58,075 nt of DNA from Clostridia bacterium. GTDB lineage: Bacteria > Bacillota > Clostridia > Lachnospirales > Lachnospiraceae. The notes below the pieces were generated by a model that saw nothing but the letters and a program-made list of their open reading frames with translations, searched no databases and was not told the origin of the DNA. The stretch lies in NCBI GenBank assembly GCA_029101305.1, contig JAQXQS010000147.1, positions 1 through 58,075 of the forward strand. The letters are read 5' to 3'. Shown here piece by piece: positions 27,146 to 36,176 of this stretch. The position numbers were made by a program, and so were the translations under genes. How positions within the stretch are numbered: the first letter of the stretch is position 1; every line of letters begins with the position of its first letter.

Positions 27146-27190
27146 AAAAAGTCTGTCATTTCCGTTCAACGAAATTCGACAAACTTTTTT
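27146..27190 (-). terminator. Terminator after the AgrC-like kinase
   Basis: AAAGTTTGTC and GACAGACTTTTTT flank an imperfect stem with an inner TTTC/GAAA pair. The T-run follows on the minus strand, 9 bp after the kinase stop. Confidence 0.75.
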
Positions 27191-27198
27191 TACTTTTC

Positions 27199-28536
27199 TT
27201 ACAATTTCTGTTTTGTTAATCCTTTACGGGGGAAAAGCAGTTCCAGGCGAAACCAATTATCTTTTATCGTAACATTAAAACAACCATGATATTTTTCTGC
27301 GGAATAACGAATACTCTTTAATCCATATCCATGATATCTCTTATCTGCTTTTGTCGTAGGAGGTAATTCTCCTATCTTTAAATGCTCTCCTTCATAATAA
27401 TTCTCCACAAGTACACATACAAAAGATTGCTTCTCAGATATGCTCACATGAATCATTTTCATCTCTGGATCCTGAATCTGCACCTCATATTCAATCGCAT
27501 TATCCAATGCATTTCCAAAAATCGTACATAGATCCATCACGTGTATCTGATTTAACAGTTTCCCATCTGCAACAACTGTCATTTTTATTCCAAGTCGTAC
27601 GCATTGTGTACTTTTACTCGTAAAGATTGTATCAAGTACTGAGTTTCCAGTCTTTATCTCTGAATCATACAAATGAATTCCCCGTTCAATCTCATCTAAA
27701 TACTGACCTTTTTTCTTCTCATTGGGTTCCTCCCGAAGTACCTGTATCTGATGCTTTAAATCATGATATTTCCGATTCAACAACTCTATATTTTCCTGCG
27801 ATTCCCTGTACTGCAAATACTGCGTACGAAGTACATTCTGGATTGCCATCATCTCCTGCTTGGTATCATTATCAAGCTTCACTATCTGGAAAATTTCAAT
27901 CATAAGAACTCCAGCCAGATCCATCAACGTGCGGATATTAAAGATTTCAGATTTCATTACCCCGGTAAATGGTGTTATCACTTCTGTATAACTTAAATTA
28001 CTAAGCGCAAACATAAATAGAGTAAGAATCCAGACAAGTAACAGATTTTTTCTGCTGATTTCCAACTCATAGTTTTCTCTTTCTCTCACTTGGTGGATAT
28101 CCAGATAATAAAAAAGAAGAAATCCTACTACATAAATCGCCCCACAAAAAAGAACACTTTTCACTGTATATTCTTTTCGTCCGTTTTTCCAAAAATAAAA
28201 TGAATAAATCTGCCATTCAAGTGCTGCAATCAATTCTGCACGCATAAATGCCCTTGCGCACATATAAGCAGCATTTTTCCATTTTGTCTGGCAACCATAT
28301 TTTAAAAGAATTGTCATTACAGCAATTGCTGCAAACATTCCGGCTAGCCAAAGCCAGTTTTCCACGGTTCCACACCAAAGCTGAATTATCGCCAGAGGCA
28401 GAAAACCAGCTGCCACTGCGGTCAGTTTTATCTTTTTTTCCTTTAAGATACCACCACATGCTATGATCATATTCACACATGACAGCCATTCTGCAAATGC
28501 CGTATATAATTTAGGAATGTCCTGTATTTTTCTCAC
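27199..28536 (-). CDS. AgrC-like GHKL sensor histidine kinase
   Basis: This 445-residue kinase has an N-terminal region of about six transmembrane helices (to roughly residue 225) and a coiled linker. The phospho-acceptor is in NRKYHDLKHQIQVL, followed by a GHKL ATPase with N box GNALDNAIEYE and glycine-rich YHGYGLKSIRYSAEKY. This is the quorum/peptide-sensor type (AgrC). No AgrD-like peptide or AgrB gene is visible nearby. It is 10 bp downstream of its LytTR partner. The following GtrA-GH43-GH3 unit is a possible target because it lies immediately downstream. Confidence 0.9.
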   Translation of the reverse strand: MRKIQDIPKLYTAFAEWLSCVNMIIACGGILKEKKIKLTAVAAGFLPLAIIQLWCGTVENWLWLAGMFAAIAVMTILLKYGCQTKWKNAAYMCARAFMRAELIAALEWQIYSFYFWKNGRKEYTVKSVLFCGAIYVVGFLLFYYLDIHQVRERENYELEISRKNLLLVWILTLFMFALSNLSYTEVITPFTGVMKSEIFNIRTLMDLAGVLMIEIFQIVKLDNDTKQEMMAIQNVLRTQYLQYRESQENIELLNRKYHDLKHQIQVLREEPNEKKKGQYLDEIERGIHLYDSEIKTGNSVLDTIFTSKSTQCVRLGIKMTVVADGKLLNQIHVMDLCTIFGNALDNAIEYEVQIQDPEMKMIHVSISEKQSFVCVLVENYYEGEHLKIGELPPTTKADKRYHGYGLKSIRYSAEKYHGCFNVTIKDNWFRLELLFPRKGLTKQKL

Positions 28537-28546
28537 CTCCCATCTG

Positions 28547-29251
28547 TTACTCAGTCATATAGCTCACAAGCTTTGCCATAAATTCATTCTTTTTCCCACG
28601 ACTGATTTTTAACATTTCACCATTTACATTTACTATACTGTTTTCTACCTCCCTGACCCACTTCAGATTTACCAGACAGCCGCTGCTGCATCTTGTAAAT
28701 CCATCTGATCCCAGTTTGTCTTCCATCTCTTTCATTGAAAAAATAGTGGTTTCATATGTTCCATTAACTGTGTGAAACGTCAGTCTATGCCCCATACTTT
28801 CAATCCATTCAATATCAGACGTTTTTATTCTTCTTACCCCGTCCCTCATGGAAATAGACAAATACTTTTCTTTTGTTCTTTCCAGAGAACGGATTGCTTT
28901 TTTCAGGGTTTCTGTAAAGCTTGCATAGCTGATCGGCTTCAAAACATAATCAAGCGCATTTACTTTATATCCCCGTAACGCATACTGCGCCATATTGGTG
29001 ATAAAAATAATAATAACCTGCTCATCCACTTTACGAATCTGTTCTGCGGCTTCCATCCCATCCATCATGCCCATTTCAATATCCATCAAAATGATATCCT
29101 GCGCCTTGTTATAACCATCTACTATTTCATATCCATCATGGAACCTTGAAACCTGAAACTGCTCTTGCTGCGCCTCTCCAAATTTCTTCAGATATTCCTG
29201 TATTGTCTCAGCGTAGTTATCATCATCCTCGACAATTGCTACATGTATCAA
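28547..29251 (-). CDS. LytTR-family response regulator (AgrA-like)
   Basis: This 234-residue regulator has an N-terminal receiver with acidic pocket VEDDDNYA, phospho-acceptor in IILMDIEMGMMDG and Lys in LDYVLKPISY. A C-terminal LytTR DNA-binding domain follows (SDIEWIESMGHRLTFHTVNG, FTRCSSGCLVNLKWVREV). It starts with TTG (TTG ATA CAT) behind AAAGGA. It forms an operon with the AgrC-like kinase. LytTR proteins bind pairs of 9-bp direct repeats; none was confidently located upstream of 27054 or 29251. Confidence 0.92.
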   Translation of the reverse strand: MIHVAIVEDDDNYAETIQEYLKKFGEAQQEQFQVSRFHDGYEIVDGYNKAQDIILMDIEMGMMDGMEAAEQIRKVDEQVIIIFITNMAQYALRGYKVNALDYVLKPISYASFTETLKKAIRSLERTKEKYLSISMRDGVRRIKTSDIEWIESMGHRLTFHTVNGTYETTIFSMKEMEDKLGSDGFTRCSSGCLVNLKWVREVENSIVNVNGEMLKISRGKKNEFMAKLVSYMTE

Positions 29252-29366
29252 TTTATTTTTTCCTTTCTGCCGCCTTTGGCCAAATCATATTTTAGTTTCT
29301 GTTTGTAAAGACATTCCTTCACTTTGCAGAATGCCTTTTTCAAAAACTTTCCAGATTTTATTTCAT

Positions 29367-30238
29367 TTACAACTTAACCATCTCACATATGGTCTGTTTC
29401 ACTTTCTCCATATCCAGCGGCTTCGCCAGATGGGCATTCATTCCAGCTGCAAGACAGTTCTCTTCATCCTCTTTGAAAGCATTCGCTGTCATGGCAATGA
29501 TCGGAATCGTCTTTGCTGCATCCCTGCCAGCACCTCTGTCAGCTGTGTATTTAATCCGCTTGTATCTTTTTTATCAAATGCAACTCCAAGCTCCACTGAC
29601 TGCAAAGTTTCTTCCAGAATCCTGAATTTCAATCCTGTATCTGCCATAAACTGGTCTACTGAAGTGTCATGTGCTGCCAACGCATCCACATACCCTTTAC
29701 TTAGAAGAATAAAGATCAGGTCTCTTTTCTGTACGAAAATCACCTTACGCAGCTGAGGAAACGTACCATCATGACTGCGGATGATATCCTCTGGTTTGGT
29801 GGTATTCTGTACAGCGATCACTTTATCCTCCAGATCCTGCAATGTCTGGATGTCACTGTCTTCGTTTACCGCACCTACCTGACGGCTGCGCATGTAAGGT
29901 CCGGCCCAGTTATATTCATCCTCACGCCCGGTCATGGTAAAACTACTCCAGATACAGTCTATCTCTCCATCTGCCAGTAAATCCTTCTTGTCCTCCCAAT
30001 TGATGAAAACAAATTCCGGAGCATACCCCATTCTGGAAAAAGCTTCCCTGGCCAGTTCTACGTCAATTCCCGTCATTTCCCCATTGGCGTCTGCATAACT
30101 AAACGGAGAATAGTTGTCACAGCCCACTATTATTTCAGGCAGATTTTCATTTTTTGTATTTTCCTCAGCTCTGCTGCATCCGCCGAGTATGCTTCCCAGC
30201 AGCAGAACTACCAGGCCAAGGCTGATTATCTTTTTCAT
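29367..30238 (-). pseudogene. Remnant of a binding-protein/hybrid kinase: intact sensor domain fused out of frame to a receiver tail
   Basis: Residues 1-242 of the open frame (29489-30238, 249 aa) form a lipoprotein (lipobox LGGC) with a family 3 amino-acid-binding domain (GCDNYSPFSYADANGEMTGIDVELA). After VLAGMQQ the frame runs seven foreign residues to a stop. In another frame, from the same point down to a TAA at 29367, lies the end of a receiver: KTIPIIAMTANAFKEDEEN, then MNAHLAKPLDMEKV. The parent was probably a binding-domain hybrid kinase of about 900 residues that lost its kinase and most of its receiver. The junction is near 29515-29530, where both parents could share a GCAGGGATGCAGCA segment. 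The binding domain alone might still be secreted. Confidence 0.8.
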
Positions 30239-30456
30239 AGGCTCCCCCTTTGTATCCTTAGAAGCTTAATTACGTTTTTCCCTTGCATAAGATCATAATC
30301 TTCCGCCAACCATCATTCTTGTATTCCCCTCAAGTATATCACAAAGGTATCTAATATAGACAAAAACATTCCAAAATAACTAGGCAAAAGGGATTTTTTT
30401 TAAGCGCAAACTATGTTAAAATGTGGCAAACTTAAATTATTTGATGGAGAACTCCA

Positions 30457-31497
30457 ATGAACAAACTATTTAATTCTGAAATAGATTTAAAGCTCCGGTT
30501 ATTTTATGTCCTTGCCTGGACAGGATGTATTGCAAATACTATTGGCTATGTGTCAAATGCACTGTTGTATGGACTGTCGGCCGCTACGCTGTTTCCTTTT
30601 TTCTGCGCTCTGATTATCTATGCAGCCAGTGCCTATGGTATCCATACAGGTAAAACGCGAGTACCTGCGCTTCTCATTCTTTCCATATGCAATCTGGTGG
30701 AATTCCCCGTACTGTATTGTCTGTACGGACCATACCGGTTGTCTTATATGATATTGGGAATCGTGGCCACAGCGCTATTCCTTGAAGATGCCTGGAGAAT
30801 TGCCGGTACATCCCTGCTGATGTTATTTGACTGTATGCTTATTATATGGAAAATGGTCCGGCCGGATTTTTTCTCAGCCTTCGTGGTTGAAGAAAATCTG
30901 CTTTCCGCAGTCATTACCTTTTTAATCGCCAGCGGAAGTATCATATCCATGCTGACTATTCTTCTCAGGCAATACGCCCAGCAGCAGAAATGTATGCAGC
31001 AGATGACAGAAGACCTGCAGCTGGCAGCACACCTGGATCCATTGACCCGGTTATATAACCGACGCTATCTTACACAATATCTGACGGACAAAATAAGTGA
31101 CGGTGAGGTAACTTTCGCTGTGGTTCTTCTGGATATTGATAATTTTAAGCAGATCAATGACACCTATGGTCACATGTTTGGCGATGAAGTTTTACAGAGC
31201 TTTTCCCAAATTCTTCTGAAACATATGAAAGGTCATGGCATTGTCACCCGTTTTGGCGGGGAAGAATTTATGCTGGTATTTAATTCCGTGGATAAATCCT
31301 CTATGCAACAAATTCTGAGTCAGTGCGCATCCGATTTTAACCTTTTCGGTCTGTCCACCAAGAAACGACCTATGACTTTCAGCGGTGGGGTTGCTATTTT
31401 CCATAATGAAGACATGCTGGTCAAGCTTTTTAACCAGGCGGATGAACGATTGTATGAGGCGAAGCATACCGGGAAGCAGCATGTAGTGTATGAGTAA
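30457..31497 (+). CDS. Membrane-bound diguanylate cyclase (GGDEF)
   Basis: This 346-residue protein has about six N-terminal transmembrane helices (to about residue 175) and a C-terminal GGDEF domain that makes c-di-GMP from two GTP. The active-site loop is RFGGEEF (GGEEF variant, normally active); DPLTRLYNRRY and DIDNFKQINDTYGH are intact. No inhibitory-site RxxD is obvious five residues before the loop. It is a single plus-strand gene with a weak ribosome site (GGAGAACTCCA). It ends in copy B of the dispersed repeat and a strong terminator. Confidence 0.93.
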   Translation: MNKLFNSEIDLKLRLFYVLAWTGCIANTIGYVSNALLYGLSAATLFPFFCALIIYAASAYGIHTGKTRVPALLILSICNLVEFPVLYCLYGPYRLSYMILGIVATALFLEDAWRIAGTSLLMLFDCMLIIWKMVRPDFFSAFVVEENLLSAVITFLIASGSIISMLTILLRQYAQQQKCMQQMTEDLQLAAHLDPLTRLYNRRYLTQYLTDKISDGEVTFAVVLLDIDNFKQINDTYGHMFGDEVLQSFSQILLKHMKGHGIVTRFGGEEFMLVFNSVDKSSMQQILSQCASDFNLFGLSTKKRPMTFSGGVAIFHNEDMLVKLFNQADERLYEAKHTGKQHVVYE

Positions 31498-31528
31498 TTG
31501 CAGTAGCTTGCACCATCCTTTTATATTT

Positions 31529-31606
31529 AACTAAACGAACATGTCTGCTTACGCAGACATCACCATAAATGAAAGTCGATTGCTCCGCGCCTATGGCGCT
31601 CCCACA
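31529..31606. repeat. Dispersed structured repeat, copy B (extended)
   Basis: Matches 21360-21437 at about 72 of 78 positions. Here a 113-bp segment (31607-31719) is inserted before the common end GGACTTTCATA. The insert folds into two compound hairpins: GACTGTAT 31613-31620 with ATACAGTC 31651-31658, and CCTGTGCA 31662-31669 with TGCACAGG 31714-31721. The second encloses a long imperfect stem centred on ACATGCAAGCATG. Confidence 0.8.
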
Positions 31607-31739
31607 ATCGCTGACTGTATTCGTAATCCGGGCTATCGCCCTACTTACTCATACAGTCTAGCCTGTGCAATATCCATAAATCCAACATGCAAGCATGCTG
31701 GATTCATGGCTGCTGCACAGGACTTTCATAGTAAAAAAG

Positions 31740-31790
31740 ATCCTGAGTAAGTTGGATGTCCATTTCCTAACAACTTGCTCAGGATTTTTT
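31740..31790. terminator. Bidirectional terminator, diguanylate cyclase / UroD gene
   Basis: A 15-bp stem, ATCCTGAGTAAGTTG with CAACTTGCTCAGGAT (one G-T pair), 16-base loop. T-runs flank it on both strands (ATTTTTT on plus, ATCTTTTTT on minus). Confidence 0.9.
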
Positions 31791-31852
31791 ACTTAATACT
31801 TTCTTTTTACAATTCTCTTTTTATAACTCTCTTTCCCTTCGCTCTATTTCCT

Positions 31853-32929
31853 TTATCCTTCCCGGACCACCTTCTGGATCAGCCTGATCCTGTCTTTTCC
31901 AATTCCCTTGTTTGAAAGGATTCCGCATCCCGGTGTAAAAATAAAATTCTTTCCGCCTACTTCTGCACACGCATTCTGATATCTCTCTTTGAACCTTTTC
32001 TCAATTTCCTCCAGCGAAGAAGAGAAAGTAAAATCCGAAACTCTCTCAATTCCTGCCATAATCACCTTGTCTGTGTGGGAACGGACTTCGGAAATAGAGG
32101 TGCGCTCCTCATCACTGACTCCAGGCACATGATCTTCCCAGTTAAACGCCTGGGCTTCACACTGATAGATCTGGTCAAACATAAGATTTTTGATTCCATG
32201 TACATGAAGCACATTAAACCAGGTATACCCTTTCACTTTTTCCAGAAAATCCATGAGAAAAGGCTTCTCAAACCGCTGGAAATCAGCTTCACTGATCAAT
32301 TCCCTGGTTGTATACTGGGTAGAATAAAAGAATCCATCTACACCAGCTTCGATCATGCCTTTGGCAAGTCTCAGATTGTTCTCATGAATCACTTCCAGCC
32401 CATGCATCAGTTCGTTCGGATATTTCTCTATATAATCAGAAACTGTCGGCACCTGGTAACTGCTGTAATCCAGACCTTCCACCCGCTCTATAGGTGAAGT
32501 ACAAAGCTTCAGCCAGGAAAGCGGAGTAAAAAATGTGGGAATTACCACTTTTTCTTTTTTGTAATGTTTCACAATTCCGTCAGCCGCACGAAGTTCCCTG
32601 GCAAATACCGGGTTTTCCAGTGTCAGAGGCTCCAGCGCAGCCAGTGCCTCCGGTGAAGAAAACGCAAATTTCTTTGTAATTCCGCAAAGTCTGGCAGGAT
32701 CATTTTCAGGAAATTCGATCACATCCCCGCAGGCTTCTCCCATATACTGAGGCTGTGACATGATCTTTACCAGATCCCAGTTATTTTCCTCTGTGAAACG
32801 AATGGTTCCGGCAATCATTTTCTCCGGATCACGGTCGATTAGCGAATTATGCTGCCAGCCTCCGATCGGTGTTACGTCCACTTCTTTTCCTTCCAGAACT
32901 GCCTGGATTCTCTGATAGCCATTCATCAT
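31853..32929 (-). CDS. Uroporphyrinogen-decarboxylase-family protein (corrinoid methyltransferase type, MtaA/CmuA-like)
   Basis: This 358-residue TIM-barrel protein is of the UroD superfamily. Lachnospiraceae use many members as methyl-corrinoid:acceptor methyltransferases rather than in haem synthesis. A probable zinc site comprises HVHGIKNL and the C-terminal TPGCGI. The start at 32929 is chosen because ATGA overlaps the previous stop and GGAGAG is correctly spaced; the frame stays open 57 bp further upstream but without a site. It is last in the EamA-chimera-QueG-like operon. The substrate is unknown and no corrinoid protein gene adjoins it. Confidence 0.87.
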   Translation of the reverse strand: MMNGYQRIQAVLEGKEVDVTPIGGWQHNSLIDRDPEKMIAGTIRFTEENNWDLVKIMSQPQYMGEACGDVIEFPENDPARLCGITKKFAFSSPEALAALEPLTLENPVFARELRAADGIVKHYKKEKVVIPTFFTPLSWLKLCTSPIERVEGLDYSSYQVPTVSDYIEKYPNELMHGLEVIHENNLRLAKGMIEAGVDGFFYSTQYTTRELISEADFQRFEKPFLMDFLEKVKGYTWFNVLHVHGIKNLMFDQIYQCEAQAFNWEDHVPGVSDEERTSISEVRSHTDKVIMAGIERVSDFTFSSSLEEIEKRFKERYQNACAEVGGKNFIFTPGCGILSNKGIGKDRIRLIQKVVREG

Positions 32930-33621
32930 CGTTCTCTCCAATCTTCCCATCCCTCTTCCGTTCCCATTGGACAGGATACTATACATTTTCCGCAGGCCAG
33001 CTTTCTTCCCAGCTTTGTGTTTTTCGCACGGTTTCTTCCATCACTGCATAACTGGTAATTTACCATTTTTTCCCGGGAAATGCCAGGTTCCCACTGAACA
33101 CCGCTCAGCACCTTAAACAAACATGCATCTACACATTTGCGACAGTCTCCGCAATGACTTTTATCCATCGGGATTCCGTCATCCAACGGTGCATCCACCA
33201 GAATCCCGGACATGGAAAGCCTTGGACCAAATCCTGGCGTGATCAGCAGATTGTTCTTTCCGATCCAGCCAAGACCAGCACGCCTTGCGGCCTCCTTCAC
33301 GGAAAATTCAGCTGTCATTGTCTTACTCAGATCCGGCAGAACTACAACATGATGCGCAATCCCCTTTTCCTCCAGCATCCTGCTCATTTTTGCCTCAAAT
33401 TCATTCCGATAGGGAAAAGTAGCATATTGGATTTCACGGAAATGAGGTTCTTTATATCCTTTCAAAGTCAGCATTTCAGAAAAAGGAAATACAGTTACGA
33501 TCACGTGGGTATAGGTTCCCTTACAGGCGTCTTTCCACAAAGCACAGCTCCCCCAGAATGCATTCGGATAGCTCTCTTTCACAATGCTGTCTATCGCATT
33601 TTCAAGCTCTTTTCTTTCCAT
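32926..33621 (-). CDS. QueG-like 4Fe-4S double-cluster protein
   Basis: This 231-residue protein resembles the C-terminal half of epoxyqueuosine reductase, with the corrinoid-contacting segment AARRAGLGWIGKNNLLITP. Two ferredoxin motifs follow: CGDCRKCVDAC and CGKCIVSCPMG, with another Cys in YQLCSDG. Full QueG has a longer form with HEAT repeats; such short versions accompany methyltransferase operons. Coupling to the UroD-like gene by ATGA suggests electron transfer to, or reductive activation of, a corrinoid cofactor (inference). The start at 33621 follows TGGAGG; an upstream in-frame ATG lacks a site. Confidence 0.85.
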   Translation of the reverse strand: MERKELENAIDSIVKESYPNAFWGSCALWKDACKGTYTHVIVTVFPFSEMLTLKGYKEPHFREIQYATFPYRNEFEAKMSRMLEEKGIAHHVVVLPDLSKTMTAEFSVKEAARRAGLGWIGKNNLLITPGFGPRLSMSGILVDAPLDDGIPMDKSHCGDCRKCVDACLFKVLSGVQWEPGISREKMVNYQLCSDGRNRAKNTKLGRKLACGKCIVSCPMGTEEGWEDWRER

Positions 33622-34288
33622 TCTGTATTGCCTCCACATTTATTAATCTATCTTCAATTACTGTATTCTGGATTTCAGCGTAAAGTTCATTTCTCTTCTC
33701 TTCATCTCTGCAGGAACGAGCTTCGTCCAGCATTGCATCTACATCCGGGTTGCTATATGTAGAATAGCTTTCTCCGGAATGAAGAACTGCATAGATTGCA
33801 GCATCAACATCCAGATATTGTCCGCCGCCATGCAGATCCACTACATAATCAGCAATCCCAAGAATCATCCCCAATATAAATTCTCCATATTTATAAGAAA
33901 ATGAATCTCCCGGCTGTTCCCGGTCAAATACCCGGTTTAGATTGACTCCGTCCACCGGACTTCCATTAGCCTGACCTTCATATGCTGAAACATTCAGGAT
34001 TGGAACCAGAAGTACATTCCCATATAGTTCTTCCGGCTTCAATTCCTCCCGCAGATGCATAACCGTGATGATTCCGTCGTATTCATCTCCATGAAGCGCT
34101 GCTTCCACCCAAATTGTCTTCTGTTTGTGACCCTGGCTCCCCTGTATTCCCTTCAGATAATAATATGGAATCTTCTGCCTTATTCCTTCCACTTTAGTGG
34201 AAAAGAATCCTGCCAGGCTGCTTCCACATTCCATGTTCCTTGTCTTTTCCCGGAACAAGGCCAGTTCTCTTTCCACTTCCTTCTTCAT
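33602..34288 (-). pseudogene. Chimera of an M14 aspartoacylase-like peptidase and a peptide-binding-protein tail
   Basis: Residues 1 to about 172 are a succinylglutamate desuccinylase/aspartoacylase-type zinc enzyme, with HGDE at 66-69 and HGGG at 153-156. Normal members continue another 100-150 residues. Here the sequence switches at about residue 173 to YSNPDVDAMLDEARSCRDEEKRNELY, the typical C-terminus of a family 5 dipeptide/oligopeptide-binding protein. A deletion probably joined two genes in frame. The zinc ligands remain but the C-terminal part of the fold is lost, so activity is doubtful. AAAGGAG precedes the ATG. The 3' end overlaps the QueG-like start and the 5' end overlaps the EamA gene by 95 bp. 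Confidence 0.8.
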
Positions 34289-35174
34289 TGGTATTCTCCT
34301 TTCGGTTTCCTTTTGTAAAAAGGATCAATCCCAGTATGATGATTCCACCACCAAGAATAGTTCCGGTACCAGGTATCTCTCCCAGCATTGCAAAACTCAT
34401 AATACTGCTTAACAGTGGTGTAAGAAACATTGCATTGGTCACATCTGACGTCTTATCCGCAAGATTCAGCGCTTTGTTCCACATCGCGTATGCGATCACG
34501 CTACCGAATATTCCCAGAAACAATACGCTGACCAATCCATTTCTGTTCCATCCGTGTATTCCCTGAATAGTTTTTGGCAAAAACAATAAATACAACACAG
34601 CTGCACTGATCATGCTATATTCCGTGATCTGATACGCACTGTATCTTTTTACCAGGATTCTGGTCAGCAGATTGTACCCGGTAAAACAAAGCATCGCCAG
34701 AACAATAAGAAAAATACCACTGCCGGCATATGCATCTCCATTCCAGAAACAGACGATCAAAACTCCAATAAATTCTACTGCAATTGCCGCAATCTGAATT
34801 TTCCTCAAATGTTCATGAAACAATATACTTCCGAACAGTGCCACCATGATCGGCGAGGAACTGACGATTACACTGGAAGTCGAAACGGATACCGTCTCCA
34901 TTCCATTATTCAAAGCTACTACATACAATACAAACCCGGCAGCTCCTGTCAGCAGAAAAACTGGTATATCCCTTCTGGCAGGAAGCGTCTCCCGACGAAA
35001 AATGACTGTCAGCAGCGTAACTGCGCCAGCAGACAAATACCGCAGCGCACTCAGTGCAAACGCATCATAATACAGCAATCCGACCTTCGTAAAAATGTAA
35101 GTCAGAGCCCAAAGTAAAATCGTTCCCCAGGCCAGTAATAAAACTTTCAACTGTTTATTCTCTATTTTATGCAT
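34194..35174 (-). CDS. EamA/DMT-family transporter
   Basis: This 326-residue permease has two EamA repeats, about ten helices, and exports metabolites or amino acids in characterised relatives. The helical part ends at IIILGLILFTKGN, near residue 290. A hydrophilic tail of about 35 residues then overlaps the next gene by 95 bp in another frame. Such a long overlap is unusual and suggests the original stop was lost when the downstream deletion or fusion occurred. It is first in the four-gene operon, behind a promoter at 35241-35269. Confidence 0.9.
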   Translation of the reverse strand: MHKIENKQLKVLLLAWGTILLWALTYIFTKVGLLYYDAFALSALRYLSAGAVTLLTVIFRRETLPARRDIPVFLLTGAAGFVLYVVALNNGMETVSVSTSSVIVSSSPIMVALFGSILFHEHLRKIQIAAIAVEFIGVLIVCFWNGDAYAGSGIFLIVLAMLCFTGYNLLTRILVKRYSAYQITEYSMISAAVLYLLFLPKTIQGIHGWNRNGLVSVLFLGIFGSVIAYAMWNKALNLADKTSDVTNAMFLTPLLSSIMSFAMLGEIPGTGTILGGGIIILGLILFTKGNRKENTNEEGSGKRTGLVPGKDKEHGMWKQPGRILFH

Positions 35175-35240
35175 GTTCTAAATCCGTCCAATTTATACCC
35201 TGTATTCCCATCAATTTTGTAGATTTAGCGTTTTAGCGGA

Positions 35241-35269
35241 TGATAGCATAATTGAGAGATTGTGTCACT
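35241..35269 (-). promoter_or_regulatory. Promoter of the EamA-UroD operon
   Basis: Minus strand GTGACA, 17-bp spacer, TATCAT, about 65 bp before the ATG at 35174. Confidence 0.6.
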
Positions 35270-35294
35270 TACTCAAATATATTTTTGAAAAAAC

Positions 35295-35342
35295 AATCCC
35301 GCGCAGGCTATGCCTTTATCCTGACATAACCTACGCGGGATC
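35295..35342. terminator. Hairpin family member 1 (terminator)
   Basis: Outer stem ATCCCGCG/CGCGGGAT, inner TATG/CATA. On the minus strand the inner 20 nt are TATGTCAGGATAAAGGCATA and the stem is followed by GTTTTTTC. It closes the esterase gene at 35399. Confidence 0.8.
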
Positions 35343-35398
35343 TTTCATCCATAATTTTTTCTTATAGCCTGATTACAAATAACTCTCCTCATTATCTT

Positions 35399-36082
35399 TC
35401 ATTTAGCGGATATAAAAATATGTCTCATTACCCACACAAACCCTTTTGCCGTCCGCAGCTCCGGATTTGAAAAGTGTCCTCCCCTATTCCACTCCAGAAT
35501 ACAGTCTATATTCTCTTCTTTCAGCAGTGCATATCCCTCCCGGATGCAGTTGCCAACCTTTGCCATCACGGGATTTCTAGTTCTTTCCTCCCGATCACCA
35601 AGACTCAGATAAACCACATCACCGTTACTCTTGTACTGTCTCATGTATTCCATAAATCCCGGATACCAGACTGATGGAGATACCGCCGCCACACCGGAAA
35701 ATAAGTCCGTCTGGCAGGATGCCCACAAGGAAAATAACCCGGCCAAAGAATATCCGCCGATGCAATATATCTTCTCTTTATCCGTGCATAGCTTCTTGAT
35801 TTCTTCTAACGTCTCTGCTGCACCATTGCCGAAGCCTTCTTCTCCAAATACAGCTGGCGCCTCCCAAGGAGCCAGATCACGATTCCAGTTTTCTACCTTC
35901 ACCGCGACCAGCTGAAACTCCAGATCTGTCAGCCTTTCAATTTCCCGGACTTCCTCTTCCAGAAGCGGAAGGTCATGATCTCCAACCGGCTGTATCAGGA
36001 CAATCTGAGCCTGGCGATTCCCAAATTTATATATTATTTTCTCTTGATAAGATGAATCCGCACAAAAATCTCTATTACTCAT
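35399..36082 (-). CDS. Alpha/beta hydrolase, esterase D-like
   Basis: This 227-residue hydrolase has the nucleophile elbow GGYSLAG (Gly-x-Ser-x-x-Gly) around residue 119, a probable acid in LSLGDREERTRNP and His in RGGHFSNPE. Lipid-droplet/esterase-D type serine hydrolases have this size. No signal peptide is present, so it is cytoplasmic. It sits between two members of the hairpin family. The substrate is unknown. Confidence 0.82.
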   Translation of the reverse strand: MSNRDFCADSSYQEKIIYKFGNRQAQIVLIQPVGDHDLPLLEEEVREIERLTDLEFQLVAVKVENWNRDLAPWEAPAVFGEEGFGNGAAETLEEIKKLCTDKEKIYCIGGYSLAGLFSLWASCQTDLFSGVAAVSPSVWYPGFMEYMRQYKSNGDVVYLSLGDREERTRNPVMAKVGNCIREGYALLKEENIDCILEWNRGGHFSNPELRTAKGFVWVMRHIFISAK

Positions 36083-36121
36083 TATAATTTTCCTCTTGAA
36101 AAATTTCTCTTAGTGCGTTTG

Positions 36122-36176
36122 AAAAATCCCATGCCCGCTATGTTCTTATCTCAACATACTCTGCATGGGATTTTTT
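36122..36176. terminator. Hairpin family member 2 (bidirectional terminator)
   Basis: Outer stem AAAATCCCATGC/GCATGGGATTTT, inner TATG/CATA. On the minus strand the inner 20 nt are TATGTTGAGATAAGAACATA. T-runs on both sides. It overlaps the 3' end of the small open frame at 36151. Confidence 0.85.
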
